From Neodidymelliopsis sp. IMI 364377 (taxonomy: Eukaryota; Ascomycota; Dothideomycetes; Pleosporales; Didymellaceae), in assembly GCA_027946375.1 (NCBI GenBank), contig JAPEUT010000126.1, forward strand, positions 1 through 64,000: DNA of 64,000 nt, given 5' to 3'. Below are positions 21,948-34,881 of this stretch, piece after piece. The position numbers were made by a program, and so were the translations under genes. The stretch's first letter is position 1, and each line of letters starts with the position of its first letter. The notes beneath the pieces are model-generated. The model searched no databases. It saw only the letters and a list, made by a program, of their open reading frames with translations, and was not told the origin of the DNA.

Positions 21948-23183
21948 TTGTGCAGCGGTGGGTCAACCTATAATGGGCAAGTGCAGATCAGGCGGCAATG
22001 ATGTCCCACCAGTTCGAGCACAAGATCTTATAAGGGAAGTAAATGACTGCAGCATACAAAGCCGGAGCCCCAAGTCCAGTGCACTGCTGGTGGACCAGGG
22101 ATGTCGACAAGCCCTTCCGGATACTACACAATGCAACGCACACATGCGTAGCGCGCCGTGCGACAACGCAGCGCATATAGCAGTGAGCTTCGCTTGGATG
22201 AGACGTATTGAGCGTTGAGGTATTCTGGATCTGTTCGTGCGAGAGGTATGCCAGCCTTCACCTTGATATGAAGTGGGGAACGTGGAGAGCTGCGATAAGG
22301 CACCGTATCCGCACTAGACGCCTCTAGACGCACGACATCGTTCCGACCACACGTTCTATGAAGTGTGGGGTAATTCTACGTCTTGTCCTAAGCTTCATTC
22401 AACTGTAAACTTCTTTTCTTCTCTTCAACAATAACTCAATGTACCCTGTATGCTTTCTGCAACGACATTACAATCTGATGTTCACAACGTTGCGTCAGCC
22501 ATGGTGAAGAGAAAAGGCCCGTCGTCGGCCAGGCCATTGTGCTGATCGTTGCAGCGATTGTAAGCCTTCCACCTTCTGGCGGCTCGTGAATGTATGAAGT
22601 CTCTGGATGCATCTTGAAAGGTCTAATATACTATTGCTTGACTCTCATGCTTATGTTGCACCAAATGCAGGACTACCGATACGTGATTGTGCGCCAGAGC
22701 GCAATGCAGCCGTAGCTGAAGTATGAGAATAGCTACCTCGTATGAACATGGCAAGCTTTGCTGCATGGTTGACAAGCCGTTGACACTCACCTTAAACTTG
22801 GCATGTGTCAGAATCATCTCCCAGGAGGTCTGAGTCCGCTTTGCGATAGAAATGTGAGAAGCGGCACACGGTCACTGCGTTGCTCAATGAAAACATCTCA
22901 GTTGTATGCAATAAGTATATTGTCCAAGACCATGACAATCAGCGGTGTCTATGACATGTCGTCCATCGTTCCGAACCCATCTGACGCTATGCATGCAAAC
23001 TATGCCATTTCTACCCTAGAGAAGCCAACGAAGTAGAATTGAAAATCGTGAGATGGCTACGCTACAGTAGCCGCCAGTTGGTACTCCAGGAAGCGGACTC
23101 GGTGACTGCCCGGTGGTTGGTGTGTGGTGCGGGAAGAGGGGAGGGGAGGAAAGAAGCTCCATTTGAAGAGTTCGATTTGCTCC
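21948..23183. other. intergenic region upstream of the Zn2Cys6 gene
   Basis: About 1.2 kb holding the probable promoter of the zinc-cluster gene and the 3' flank of the eIF3j gene. I see no protein or RNA gene. Confidence 0.6.
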
Positions 23184-24237
23184 TCACATGAAGTCATCAC
23201 TGGCGTTTTTGTCAGCATCATGCTATGCAACAGGCGCCGATCTGTACTTACTCGCCAAAGTCGTCGTTGTCGTAGGCAGAAACGTCTGCACTGCGGCCAA
23301 CGTCCCTTGTAGCGTTCAGGCTGGTCTTTGTCTTTGCCGCCTTACTCTTCTTTCCGCCCTTCTCTGCAGCCTTCTCCTCCTTCATCTTCTCGTTGCTCAG
23401 GGTGGTCAGACCGGAAGCAATCTTCTTGATCTGGTCACTGGGCAGCTCCTTCGAAATGCCCTTAACTAACTCCTGCAAGAACAGCGAGTATTGTCCTTTC
23501 TTGGAGTTGTTAACGAGAAGTGGTGTGAGTGTCTCACGCAGCTTCGTGAACTGGTCCTTTGTGTTGGGGTTGAATATGGACAGAGAACTGAGGTCAACAG
23601 ACTTGGTGGGGTCGTTGTCGTCGGAGACGGTGACGGCCTTTGCAGTCTTGGACTTGCCGACGCTGAGCTCACCGAAGAGTTCTTCAGCTTGGGCGCGCGA
23701 ACCCTCCTGCTCGGCCTGTCGCAGCCTCAGGCGGCGCTCCTCCTCGGTCTCTTCTTCCGACTCGTAATCCTCATCCATTTGTCGCCGGCGCAGAGCCGCT
23801 TGCCTGTGCTCCTCGATGCGCTGTGCCTTGCTCTTGTGGTTTGCCTTTGCTTCGGCATCAGCCTTAGCCTTGGCCTCAGCGGCCTTCTTCGCCTTCTCGC
23901 GTTCGACCTCAGAGTCCTCGGCGGCGTCCCATGAGTCTAGGACCTGTGTTGGGGGTCAGCAGGTATTTTCTTCTGGCGTGGCGGGGTATGGGTTGGCGGG
24001 GCAAAAGTTGTGTAGGCGCGGGGCAAGGTGAGCTGACGCACATCGTCTTCTTCCTCATCGTCGAACTTGCCACGGCGAGCAATAGGGGCGGGAGCCGGAG
24101 AGGAAGAGTCAGAGCCAGACTCCTCATCATCTGTGGGCGTGATTGTTAGTCGTGTGTTTGCGAGAGCAGCGCGCAGTGACAGTCAGTGCAAGGCGCACAA
24201 ATCAAGGACATGACGTACCCCACTTTCCAGGAGCCAT
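23184..24237 (-). CDS. HCR1: translation initiation factor eIF3 subunit J (Hcr1)
   Basis: A loosely attached subunit of eIF3 that helps 40S binding and is also tied to ribosome recycling and 20S rRNA processing in yeast. Exons: 24237-24219, 24130-24042, 23943-23252, 23199-23184; about 271 aa. The short first exon gives MAPGKW. Exon 2 gives an acidic SGSDSSSPAP...FDDEEEDD tract. Exon 3 opens VLDSWDAAEDSEVEREKAKK, typical of the family, and continues as a charged coiled coil. The last exon is only 16 nt and completes the conserved acidic end DDDFM. Introns are 88, 98 and 52 bp. The start ATG is clear. Confidence 0.94.
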
Positions 24238-24860
24238 GATTGTAGCGGGGTGTATGGACGCGGATGCGGTTGGCGAGTGCGGGAGATGCTCACGGGTGAG
24301 GCTTGGTGTATGTACGCAGAGTGTTGGAGGACAAGTGGGAAGAAGTGGGCTGTCTTGAAATTACGAAAGAGGTTGACTGCGCCAAACACAATAGTTGGGC
24401 TCCCCGGCTCGCTTCCGGTCTGCGTAAAAATTGCCTGTACCCTGCTGCCCAATCACGGCTGCCAGCAGCGTCGACATGTGAACTTGAAGTGCAACCATCA
24501 GCGCACCCATGGTCAGATCTTGGTTATGACATCTTGACATTCGGCATATTCGGCAGTCTGGCTCATGCACGCTCACTATTCACACCCTGTCTCAAGAGGT
24601 AGTGGATCGAGGATCATGAGAGTAAAATTAGATATTGACGAAAATATACACAGTACAACTATGCAAAATTGCAGACTGTAAAATCAGCTTGCTGATAATG
24701 GGGATGACTTGCGTCAGTAGTCTTCTGTCGTCTCCTTCCCAAAGTCCCTGCTGTATTACACAACATACGTACCAAAAAAGGCGGTTTCGAATTGAATGTT
24801 AGAGAATTGAACGAGGAACATTGACCCCTCAAGACGAAGGCCAAGCGTTATCCTGTCAAC
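24238..24860. other. intergenic spacer between ERG12 and the eIF3j gene
   Basis: 623 bp between two minus-strand genes. It should hold the eIF3j promoter and the ERG12 3' end. No gene or distinctive element is seen. Confidence 0.55.
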
Positions 24861-26464
24861 TTATTCCTCGTGCGTGACCCATGGCCTCCAGAACTTCCAG
24901 CCTTCCCGTACATCCTTGGCGAGTTTTCTCCTAGGTCCTGCTACGCCAACTAATCGCTCTATGCCGACGGTTCCTTCAGCCATCAAAAACTTCTCTTGAT
25001 CAATCTCCTCGCCGCCCTCTTCCTCGTTGCCGTTGTGTAACACAGCTGGCCACAATATGCCAACACCATCACCAGCAAGTGTAGTCTCAAACTTCTCGAA
25101 CCCTTCGTTCTCCAGCTTAACCTCAAGAGAGTCTAGAATCTTGTGTTTAAGCTTGGTTCCGTTTGAGATTATCGACGCGCTACAATCAGCTTCAGAGGAG
25201 TTGTCTGATTCGTCAGAGGAAATTTCGTGGCCGTTGCTATGGCCGTTCGTGAGCGCTGGTGGCTTGGGCTTAATGATCGATATGGCGCAGCCTCCGCCGC
25301 CGGCGCCGGTAAGCTTTGTCCAGCCGATGCCGGTGTGGTCGATAAGTTCGCGAACTCGCTCGAGTTTGGGATGTGAGACACCGAGGGAGACGAGCAAGCC
25401 GTGGTTTATAGTCACAAGCTCACCAAGGTGTTTGAGGGAAGCATGCGAGGTGGGGTCGAAATCGGGCGATGTGAGGAGTCGGTGAGCGGATTCGGTAACC
25501 ATGCCTATCGATTCGAGAATGTTCTCGGCGAGGGCGGGGTGTAAGGTCCTGAGGTTGCCGACTTTTGCGACCTCGGTGGCTGTGCTTCGAGACTGCCGTG
25601 TGTTGACTAGAAGCAATGGAAGCTCCGGGAAGTTATGAAGGGGCTCGACGCGAGGAGGCTTGCCGTCAGGCATTCTTTGGTACAAGACTGCCTTGCCACC
25701 AGAAGATACTGTGTTATCGATGCCAGAAGGATTCCCATGTATGCACATCTCCCCAACGAATGCCCAGCGATTGATGCGCTCGATATTCAGTTCGCACTCC
25801 TGTGGTGGCTGGTCCTGATGAGGTCCACTCAAAGCGCGGATTTGCATGAGTAGCGCAGCACTCAAGCACACAGAGATACTGGCGCTGCTGCCCAGACCAG
25901 CCCCTATTGGTATTGTTGAGCGTAGCGTGTATACACAGGGCGGTGTCTTTCTCGACGCCAGTGAAAGGAACAGGTATAGGAAGGAGCAAGCAGAGGCATG
26001 CTGGATTTTGCGTATCGATTCGGGTGCTTTGGGCGATACCTCATCGATGAAGGGCTGTATGGCAGCCATGAGGTCGGGGTCTAGTGCGGTGACTAGGTCG
26101 TAGTAGTACTTCTTCTTCCCTGCTTTAGAAAACGCATCCCAGGGCAGATCATCGATGTTCCAGGTGTGTTCCATCTGAATGTCGGGGAAACGCAGCTTTA
26201 CGGTTCGGTTCGATTTGGAAAGAAACGAGACGTGGAGGTACGAGCGGAGCGAGATGGCAGCAGCAATTGCGGACTACGCAATGTTAAATGGCGTCTTCAA
26301 TGTCAGTACTGCGCATAATGTACCTTTCCATGAACAACGGCGTGCTCTCCGTACACGATGACCTTTCCAGGCGCAGACACCATGAAGGGAGGCATCATCG
26401 GCGACGACTGCTTCCTCTTCAGGGCGGGCGCGACATGTGTTGTTGATGCGACGACTGAAGGCAT
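24861..26464 (-). CDS. ERG12: mevalonate kinase
   Basis: Phosphorylates mevalonate to 5-phosphomevalonate in the isoprenoid/ergosterol pathway. Exons are 26464-26324 and 26273-24861 with a 50-bp intron, giving about 517 aa. Exon 1 ends APGKVIVYGEHAVVHGK, the GHMP-kinase N-terminal motif, and the splice continues SAIAAAISLRSYL as expected. The ATP-binding loop IPIGAGLGSSAS is at about 168-180. GNPSGIDN, with the catalytic Asp, and the third motif KLTGAGGGGCAI are intact. A hydrophilic NGHSNGHEISSDESDNSSEA-type insert near the C-terminus lengthens the protein relative to the ~440-residue yeast enzyme. All active-site motifs are present. The pathway role is secure from the family. Confidence 0.96.
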
Positions 26465-27446
26465 TTTCGAAGTCAATTGCGCGCGCGCAGTATCGACGGG
26501 AGAGTTTTCAGGTGTTTGCGTGAATTGTGACGTTGAGCGTTGTTGGTGCGTGACTGCAGACCAAGGTTAGCCATGACTTCAGGATTCTTGGTGCTCCCTG
26601 AGCTTACGGGGCGCGTCAAAGGTGGCTCTGCGGACGCTGCCGTTGACTGCCATGCCTGTGTATGACGAAGGACGTGTTTGCGTAGGGCAATATGGAGTTG
26701 ACAGGCTTTCTTCAGGAGGCGTCAACCGTTGGGTAAACTTAACATTCATTACATAGGCGATCCTGATGGCGCGCTAGCCTTGCCTTGATCAACTGACGCC
26801 CCCAGCCGCCATGCAGGAACGATTCGGCGCGACCGGGGAGGTGGAGACAACCCTGGCATTTCCTCGACCGCCCTATGGCCGCGCGCTCGTTACCAAGACA
26901 TTCACTGCCACATGGCGCTGTTAGCATACAGCTGATCTACGCGCACACGAGACGCAGTCTAAAGGAAATGCAAGGTCAACCCTTCGACTCCTGGGGTGCT
27001 GGCGACAAAACAAATTTCGACTGCCCTAGCTGAAGCAATTCAATACTCGGCGGAAGCCCCCCGCACACAAACATGACTAAACCACGCTAGAGCCTGTAAT
27101 AAGTCACTCATACTATACGAAGAGCGAGAGTGTTGAACGAGACTGTGTGATACTGTTGTCGAAGCAAGTACGAACGAACGACACGCATGCTGTGTTGCCT
27201 TTCACCCAGACCGGAGTGACCGGCTAACATAGCCACAATTGCAACGCATGCACTGTCGTGCCGGTACATGGATACGGCAACAAGTTGAGAACACAACAAT
27301 CCAGGAGGGAGAAACGGCACTCAACAGTTGGCTTGTAACCGTGGCCTCTACATGATTGCAACAACAATATTTATGTAGATGCAGATGCTAACGACAGAAA
27401 ACCCAAACGCCTCGCTATGCACGTGTAGTCGATTTTGACCCTTCGA
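26465..27446. other. intergenic region upstream of ERG12
   Basis: 982 bp holding the probable ERG12 promoter and the 3' flank of PXR1. No coding sequence or RNA gene is recognised. Confidence 0.6.
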
Positions 27447-28628
27447 CTATGCTACTGGAGTCTTGATCATGAAAATCTGCAAAGAAACGTTAGCTGTAAT
27501 CCAAGGTGCAGTTTTCTGGCTATACACACCTCCTTCAGCGCTTGTGGATCCATGCTTGCACGCTTCTTCATCATGATATGCCTGTGCCTGGCCGTCTGCA
27601 CACCTCTCGGCACAAAGCTGGGCGTAGAAGTACCAGTCGCCGGTACAGATGAGCTCGGTGTTGTGTCGTCGTCGTCGTCGCTTTCCGAGCTAGAGTCGTC
27701 TGCGCCGTCCTTTGACTTTTTAGCTTCCTTTGCAGCCTTCTTCAGTGCTTTCTTAAGCTTCTTCTCCTCCTTGCGAGCTTTCTTCTCAGCTTTTCGTCTG
27801 GCCTTGTCGGTGAGCGGCTCCGGGTCGGAAGCAGATGTGGGCGCGTCGTCAGACATTGGTTCTGGGTCGGAAGAAGCTGACTTCTTCTCCTTCTTAGACT
27901 TCTTGCTGGACTTGTCTTTCTTCTCCTTCTTTTCCTTGCGGTCCTTCTTGGACTTCTTGTCCTGTTTGTCGGCCTCTTCGCGCAAGTCCATGCTCTTCTT
28001 CTTGCGCTTCAGCTTCTGCTCTGCGCTATCCTCTTCAGCTGCATCGGCCACCTCTCGCTTCCTCTTCTTGCTTGCGCCGTCATCGCTATCAGGCTCTTCC
28101 TTGATCTTTGGCTCCAGCTTGACTTCTGCCTTTGGCTGGATCTTGTCGCCTACAAGAAAACCGCCACTGATGAAGTTCATGGAGCCGAACTTCCTATACA
28201 CATATGCCCTCTTCTCAATCTCTTCCCGCCTGGCTTCTTCCTTCTTCACTTCTTCTTCCCTGCCATTCAAACGCCCCAGAATGCTTTCTAACCCTGCAAG
28301 ACCGAAATTTTCTGCGCGCTCGCTCCCTCGTTTTGCGCCCAACCCAAGGTTATCATCCTTCAAAAAGACTCGAATGTGCGACTGCGACGCCTGCGTGTAA
28401 TGGGCCTCGTGGGCGGCGTCTTTGGCACCAAGAGTGTCACCAGCCTTCCATCCTTGTGCGGCAAGAATCTTGTGACCAAAGCGCTCGGTGTTGTTTGCCC
28501 AGGTCGTGTTCTGCGGGTCATTGGAGATTTTGGAGCGGCTATAGGCTTGTTAGTATTTCTCACGCAGGTCATCAGACACAAGGTGTGCGCGAAGACATGA
28601 CATACTTTTTCTGCTGTGCGAGACCCAT
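27447..28628 (-). CDS. PXR1: PXR1/PinX1-related G-patch protein
   Basis: Nucleolar G-patch protein. Yeast Pxr1 (Gno1) acts in rRNA and snoRNA maturation and restrains telomerase. Exons: 28628-28606, 28538-27530, 27476-27447; about 353 aa. The short first exon gives MGLAQQK. The splice leads into KISNDPQNTTWANN and a G-patch at about residues 25-75 (RFGHKILAAQGWKAGDTLGA to KDDNLGLGAK). The middle is a strongly basic Lys/Glu-rich, nucleolar-type low-complexity region. The last 30-nt exon restores the conserved end ALKEIFMIKT. It is divergent from the small coiled-coil gene across 256 bp, so the two may share a promoter. Confidence 0.95.
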
Positions 28629-28884
28629 CTTGAGTGCTTGTTGCTCTGGTCTGAAGTTGCTGCGAGAACGATCACGAAAGTCCGCCAAATAAATTTCTGT
28701 GGAGCGGACTGCCCGCGCCAAGCACATGTGGGGAACTTTCAGTTCGAGGACCCTTGCCAACCATTTCTTGACCACCGCAGACCGCGACTGAGGATTGCAG
28801 GTCGAATTTCGATCCAGAATAGACTACAGTCCTATGACCTTGATTGACCCCGAATTTGACCAATAAACCGCACTCTCATACAAC
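28629..28884. promoter_or_regulatory. shared divergent promoter region, PXR1 and coiled-coil gene
   Basis: Only 256 bp separate the two divergent start codons, so both 5' UTRs and both promoters must fit here. No specific factor site is evident. Confidence 0.5.
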
Positions 28885-29619
28885 ATGGCTCCACCACGCA
28901 CGAAAGAAAAAGCAAGCATCGCAACCGCGCAAATTACTTCAGTTCGCCGCAGCGTTTGCGGTCCAGCCAACGAGAACGAAGACGCAGATGATGACCGCAC
29001 TGATGCTGACGACACTGATGTTGATGACAAGGCTGTAGCTGAAGCTGAAGCTGACGGACTCGATCCATCACAAGGCACCACCCTTCAGGGATTGATCGCG
29101 CAGTCTCTCAACGATGTACGGTGTTACCTATAAGCCGACACTGACGCATTCTAACAACCTAGTAGCAAAAGAAACGTCACACCATCAATAAGAAGAAAGT
29201 GAAAGAGGGCTATGGTCTCACAAAAGCCAACCTGCAAGACCGCATTTCTAATCTGTTCGACGAGTATGAGGACCAGTCGTGAGTTGTTATTGACCCGCAG
29301 CCTTACAAATCTACTTGCCTTGGCCCGTCGAGAGTCAACCTCCACGCACTTGCCCAACTTGCGCAAATACACCATTACAACCTCAACGCTTGTTCCCCCC
29401 ACTGACCACCTATCCTCGTCTCCAGCCCAACTATCACTAACACCGTACAGAGAAACCGCCCACCGCGCCCAACTAACCCGACTCGCGGACCTTCTTGCCC
29501 AAAAAGCCTCTCTTGAGTCACAGATGACCTCCAAACTCACCAGCCTGCGCGCGACGTATGATGCCCACTCCAAAGAGCTATCAGCTGTTCTCGAGTGTCG
29601 TATTGAGGAGCTAAAATGA
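28885..29619 (+). CDS. small charged coiled-coil protein, unidentified
   Basis: Exons 28885-29115, 29166-29278 and 29451-29619, about 170 aa. The second acceptor must be the later of two AG sites (29165) to avoid a stop codon. The N-terminus is basic (MAPPRTKEK...). An acidic Asp/Ala/Glu low-complexity stretch follows. The C-terminal ~95 residues form a predicted coiled coil (QKKRHTINKKKVKEGYGLTK, LADLLAQKASLESQMTSKL). Such a short acidic-plus-coiled-coil protein could be a subunit of a chromatin or kinetochore complex, but I cannot name it. The consistent frame across two canonical introns supports it being real. Confidence 0.75.
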
Positions 29620-30336
29620 TGCGATGTTGCCGTCGTGATCTGGATGTCGGAATTCTCATATTGAAAAGCATGGCTTCTGACTAACCCGAACTATCGGGGT
29701 GTTGAGATAACTGTAGCCAGAGCAGTGCGCAGTAGATGAGCTAACTATATCTACTGTAGAGAGAGTCGCAGAGAATTTACCTTATATGGCACTGAGTCTC
29801 CGTACAGTATCTCTTTCTCCTACTTGCTCTTATACGCCATTCTCGCTCCGAGTATATGTATGCGTATTTGAGTTTATTGTTCACGACGGCTGTAAGATAA
29901 GGAACTACATCTCCAACAAGTGCCACATCGTAGGCATTAGTCTCCATCATAGTGTGTGACTTGCTGTTGAGTCTTCAGCACCGGTAATAGCTCAGCACTC
30001 AAATCGCGATTTTCTTCTCTGGGGTTCTCTGTATTCAAACTCATAGTATCCAGACCTTCCTGTCTATCTGATTTAGTGACTACCGTTCGCCTCCCCTTCG
30101 CTGTCGCGTCTTCTATGGTTGAGATACAGAAGGTGCTTCTCACTCTCCTGCACACCCCACTTTCACATGCCGCGTCAAACAAGCACACTCACATCTTATG
30201 ATACATCACAGTGATTGAGAAGACATGTTGATATGCTGTAGCGACTTCAAAAGCAGCAGTGAAGATCGAGTAGACCTCAGATGCTCAGGGTATAAGTGTA
30301 TCGTATTAAACACCACACGCGCTTTCTGCCGTCCTC
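29620..30336. other. intergenic, convergent 3' ends
   Basis: 717 bp between the stop codons of the convergent coiled-coil and helicase genes. It is probably 3' UTRs only. No gene is seen. Confidence 0.6.
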
Positions 30337-33300
30337 TCACAGCCCAGTTGTTACCTGAAACTCTTCATCCAAGCTCGATGACTCGTTTCTCACCATCGAC
30401 CCGTTTTTCAGATTTCGTCTCGGTTTACTAAACAAGCAGCTCCATAGATCATCGTTTTGTACTGCCTCACCGCCGCCGCCTTTACTCAGCAGCTGCTTGA
30501 GCGGCGCGGCCTCCATTTCCGCAGAGTTTGCTTTATCGAGAGACTTCTCTTGAGCAGCTATGGGACTAGCGCCGTGAGACATTGCCGACTTCGAGTCATT
30601 GGCGCTCTTCATGTGCTCCAGGCGTCGAGCAACCGAGATATCGTATATGGCTTCCTCGACAGTGTTGCTGATGAGATACATGAACACAGTCGTAGACCGC
30701 TGTTGACCGATGCGATGCACTCGTGCGATGGCTTGTAGCTCGATTGCAGGGTTAATGAGTGGTTCGCAAAGGAAAACGTATGTAGCGTTGACAAGATTTA
30801 AACCGGACGAGTCAGATTTGGCGTCTAGAAGGAAAGCCTCTACGGCTGGATCTTTTTTGAACCTTTCGATACCGTCTTTCTCTCGTATCCCGCTTGAACC
30901 AATCTTCCACGTACGGAAGGCAGTTACAAGAACGTCGAGGAAGTCGCGATACTGAGAGAAGATGACCGATTTGGCCCCAGGATCATTTGCGCGAATCCAG
31001 AGAAGGTGCTTTGCAATCATGTCGATTTTGGAGCCGTAGGAGCCTGGGAGATCGATCATCTTAATCTCTTTCATGGTAATATCGTTCAAATCTGAGTATA
31101 TGGACATGTCGCTTGGCTTAGGCGTTGATGGGTGAGGAGAGTTCTCTTGTGGTGCAGAGTCCTCTTGTGTGACTATTTCGTTTGGTTTAAGACTAATATC
31201 TTTGAAGTCAGAGCTTTTCAGCTTCTGCTTGCATAGTGGACAAGTCCTGTGTGCATGCCACCACTGGTTGATGCACTCCTTGCAGTACTGACAATAAAGC
31301 ATTAGTGTAGTTTCGAACAACAATAATGACAACTTACCTTATGTCCACAGGTTGTGAGAACACCGATTTCGATCGTTTCTTGACAAATGATACAGTCTGC
31401 AGCTACGCTCCGCTGGTCTTCTGCTCTCAAGTTCATCAGGTAGACGTGCTTCGCCTTCAAAGCAGTCACAGCCTCCTGGCTCTTGCTACGTCGATAGTCG
31501 TACATCTGGAAGCTTGTCTGGTCAAATTTGTCATCGAGCTTCTCTTTATAAGCTGCAACAGTGTCGGAGATGTGTTGGAATTGACGGTAATATTCGAGAC
31601 GCTGGTTCATAGTGCCACGAAATAGCTCTTGCTCCTTTTCCATCTCGAGTAGAGCCTTTGATTGTCGTGCCATAATATCCTGGACGCTTGTCAAATGCTT
31701 CTGCAGTACATTCGACTCCGTTGCAGCACGATTGTCATCGTTGTCTGCTCTCCATTGTAGCGGAGTGATTTTGGAGCGAAGCTCTGCAATCACACCCTTC
31801 AACGAGGCACCGTGCAGGGTCGATGTTAGCTTCCGTCGTTGTTCCGTGAACTCGAGCAGAAGCTCGGGGGCATGGCCTTTATCTTCTTCTGTATCTTTGA
31901 GAAGCGCCTTTTTTTCAGCGGTTCTCAGTTCCTCATCAACGAGAGTGTCCCGTAATCCATGCACTGCAAGACTCCGATCTGCTACAAGAGTACGAAGTGC
32001 CATAATTGACACGTACAGTTCATCTTGTGCTTTCAAAGAGAGGTCGTACTCCTCTCCAGTGGTTTCCATGTCATCATCGTCATCAGTCAAACGCATTAAT
32101 AGAATGCCGACGATCTTCGACCTCCACTCTTGAATACTAGTTGCTTGCGCGTTGAGGAAGTCTGTGACTTGATCAATAGTTTCGAGAACCCGGCGACTCT
32201 CAATTCCACCAAAGTCTGTCAAATCGCTGATCGGAGGCAGAGGGTAAAAGGGTTTCCCGTCTTCTACTCTCTTCATCTGTCGTTGAGTGTTGACCTTCAC
32301 TTCTCCGAGTAGTTCACGTCGAACTGCTTTTGCCTTATCATACCACTCTGTTTCTAATTGTTCCTCAGTGAGAGACGCGACTGCGTTTGCTTGCTGCACG
32401 TCGAGATGACTTTTGATTTGATGGTGGGCTGTTGCAATGAAGAACTTGCACATGTGCTCAAGTTCCAAGAACGATCGTAGAGACCTGCGGATAGAAGCAA
32501 TGTTGCCCAAAGTCTCCCTCTCTGCACCCTCCTCTACATCAGGCTGATCGTCACGCTGGGGCGTGGCCGTTGAGATGCCTAGTCTCTTCTGCTCCTGCTC
32601 GAGTTCCTGTCTGCACATAGAAACATATGAATCGACATCCACTAGGGCTTCTGCATAATAAGGTAACGCAGTCCCTGCACGGTTCTCGACATCGCCTGCG
32701 TACGCCTTGACGTGGCCCATCCTGATACAATTCAATATGGCTTCACGCGCATCGCCCTTCCACCTCGTGTTGTTCTGATCGATCATGATTTCTAGGACTT
32801 CGTGAACTGTTCGTAGTGGGCCATTCTTTGTACCCAAAGCTCTCCTGTTCTTCCGCCCAACATGCGCGTGTAAACAAGTCTGCCTAAGACGAACAAGCCA
32901 TTCACGCATTCGCTCGAGAGTTTCTGAGCTGGTGGGGTCGCTGTTCTCATCTAGGGGTTCTCCCTCTGGCCCAAGCCAGCATTCGTCGCACATCTGGCGG
33001 ACCAAATCGGTATAGTTCTGCTCCTCAATTGCTGTGAATGGAATGGTAATGACGGCTCGCTTCTGAGGAGGAAGACGAAGGTCATTTCGAACTTTGTCCT
33101 TGGTGTGACGTAAGGTGATCTGGTTGAAGATGGAGTGAAACGAAGACTTGTCCAATCGTCCCCATACCATTTTGTTTTGAGCAAAAGAATCACACCTCAA
33201 GAACGTGAGGAGACCGCGCAGATCTTGAACGTCTTTCCGCAATGGCGTACCTGAAACCGCCCAAGCGTTGCAGCGAGGTATGATGCGAGCCACCTTAGCC

Positions 33301-34881
33301 GCGTTACTAACTCCGCTTTCGACCATTTGCGCTTCGTCTAGACAGACCCTCCACCATGATATCTCGACAAGTGGACTTTTGCGGCGCTCATGGCGCCTCG
33401 CATGTCGGGATAAACGATCAGGAGGAGGTGTGGCATGATGTATTTCTTTTGATAGAACGCCATATGTTGTCAAGACTACGTCGTAACGCATCAATTGCTC
33501 CACCGTCCCTGCTATGTGTTCCTCCTTCGCTGCACTAACTGGCGGTAGTCCTTTGTAGTGGAGCACTTTCAAGTTTGGTGCATGCGTGAGTATTTCGCTT
33601 CGCCATTGCTCGAGTATACTAGGAGGAGTAATGATGAGTGTGGCGCCAGACGTTCGAACATGTACTCCTGTAAATGTGTCGAAAACAGCTTCCCCAACCG
33701 CTTGACGCTTGTGGTGTGATATGAGAGCAAGAAGCTCGACCGTCTTCCCGAGGCCCATCTCTTCTGCTAAAATACCACCTCGCAACGTTTGCAGTACATC
33801 GCCCTTGGCGGCTTCCAAGTCAGCTACAACCATGCCTCGCAGTCCGCTGACATAGCACTCAACCCCGTTTGCATCGTGGGTACGCTTGAACGATGCCGGT
33901 GCTATATCATGAGTGAACGGCATCAACACTCCATGATCTGAGTACGCCACACCTTCGCGTCGCAAAAGCCAGTTTACAGCCCTTTGCTGAAACGGATAAA
34001 GGGTTGTGTCGACCATTTTATGTTGAATCTGAGGGGGCACTTGCATATCAACAGCCGGTACGTATACCGAATCATAGAAGTCCGAAAGTGCCCATCGTGT
34101 ATGAGTCTGCGGGACCGCCTCAGGGAAATACGACGAAAGCAAGCGTAAGTCCTCTTTCATGTGATGGACACTGACAGAAGGGTCCTCTACCACAGACTTG
34201 TCAAGAAGCCACCGAATTTCCATGTCCAGCTTATACAAATGCTGTGTGGCGGAAGAAGGTGCCAGTTGACAGCTAGAGAAGGCGGCCCTAGATTTTGGTC
34301 GCGTCACGCGTCCATTCTTTGAAGGCGCAAGTAATGCGACTGATTTTATATGCGGCTTTATCGATCGTAAAAGGTCGGAGTCTATGGTGGCAAAGATATC
34401 GAGATTCGAGTCGGTAGAAGCATTGAACAGCACAATTTTGAATTTGTCTGGATCGATCTCAGTGAAGGTTTCTAGCCCTACAACCACGGTTCGTTCATTC
34501 GTTTTCGATGAAGACGGGCCAAGAATTGCTGGCGTGGACGTGTGAGCAAAGCTCTGCGACTTCGTCAGCTTGACTTCGATTAAAAGAGTTAATCGGTGTC
34601 CCTACAAGATTAATGGATGATTTCGTAAGGACGACGCTATGGTTTTCGACAGGAAGTGTAGGATGAGCCTCGGTTCTACGTTTCTTCTGTGGACGTTCCT
34701 CTTCCGGACCAGCGACGTCAGTTACCTCGAAGAAAGTATGTAGGGCCTCGAGACTTTGAGTGGAATCTCGAAATACCGGTGGCGCTGGGATTGACGCGCC
34801 ATTAGAGCCCGCTTTCGGAAGAGTGCTGCGGGCATATGATGTTATCGCCAGTACATGTGCATCGACCTCGAGGCAAGCCAT
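30337..34881 (-). CDS. SNF2-family helicase/RING E3 ubiquitin ligase, Irc20/SHPRH-like
   Basis: Exons: 34881-34606, 34553-31338, 31287-30337; about 1480 aa. The 52- and 50-bp introns are GT-AG. SNF2-N: motif I GGILAEEMGLGKTVE near residues 351-365 and motif II CLDEAQMVESG near 496-506, where DEAQ replaces DEAH as is usual for SHPRH/Irc20. A long, largely coiled insert follows. A RING finger at about 1150-1190 is rebuilt across the last intron (CIICQETIE..CGHKYCKECIN...CPLC). The SNF2-C lobe comes after it (KSVIFSQYRDFLDVL, then ARVHRIGQQR). A RING between the two helicase lobes is characteristic of this family, which acts in DNA damage tolerance and recombination. The stop at 30337 lies soon after a GTAACA donor-like site, so a further small exon cannot be excluded. 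Confidence 0.93.
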
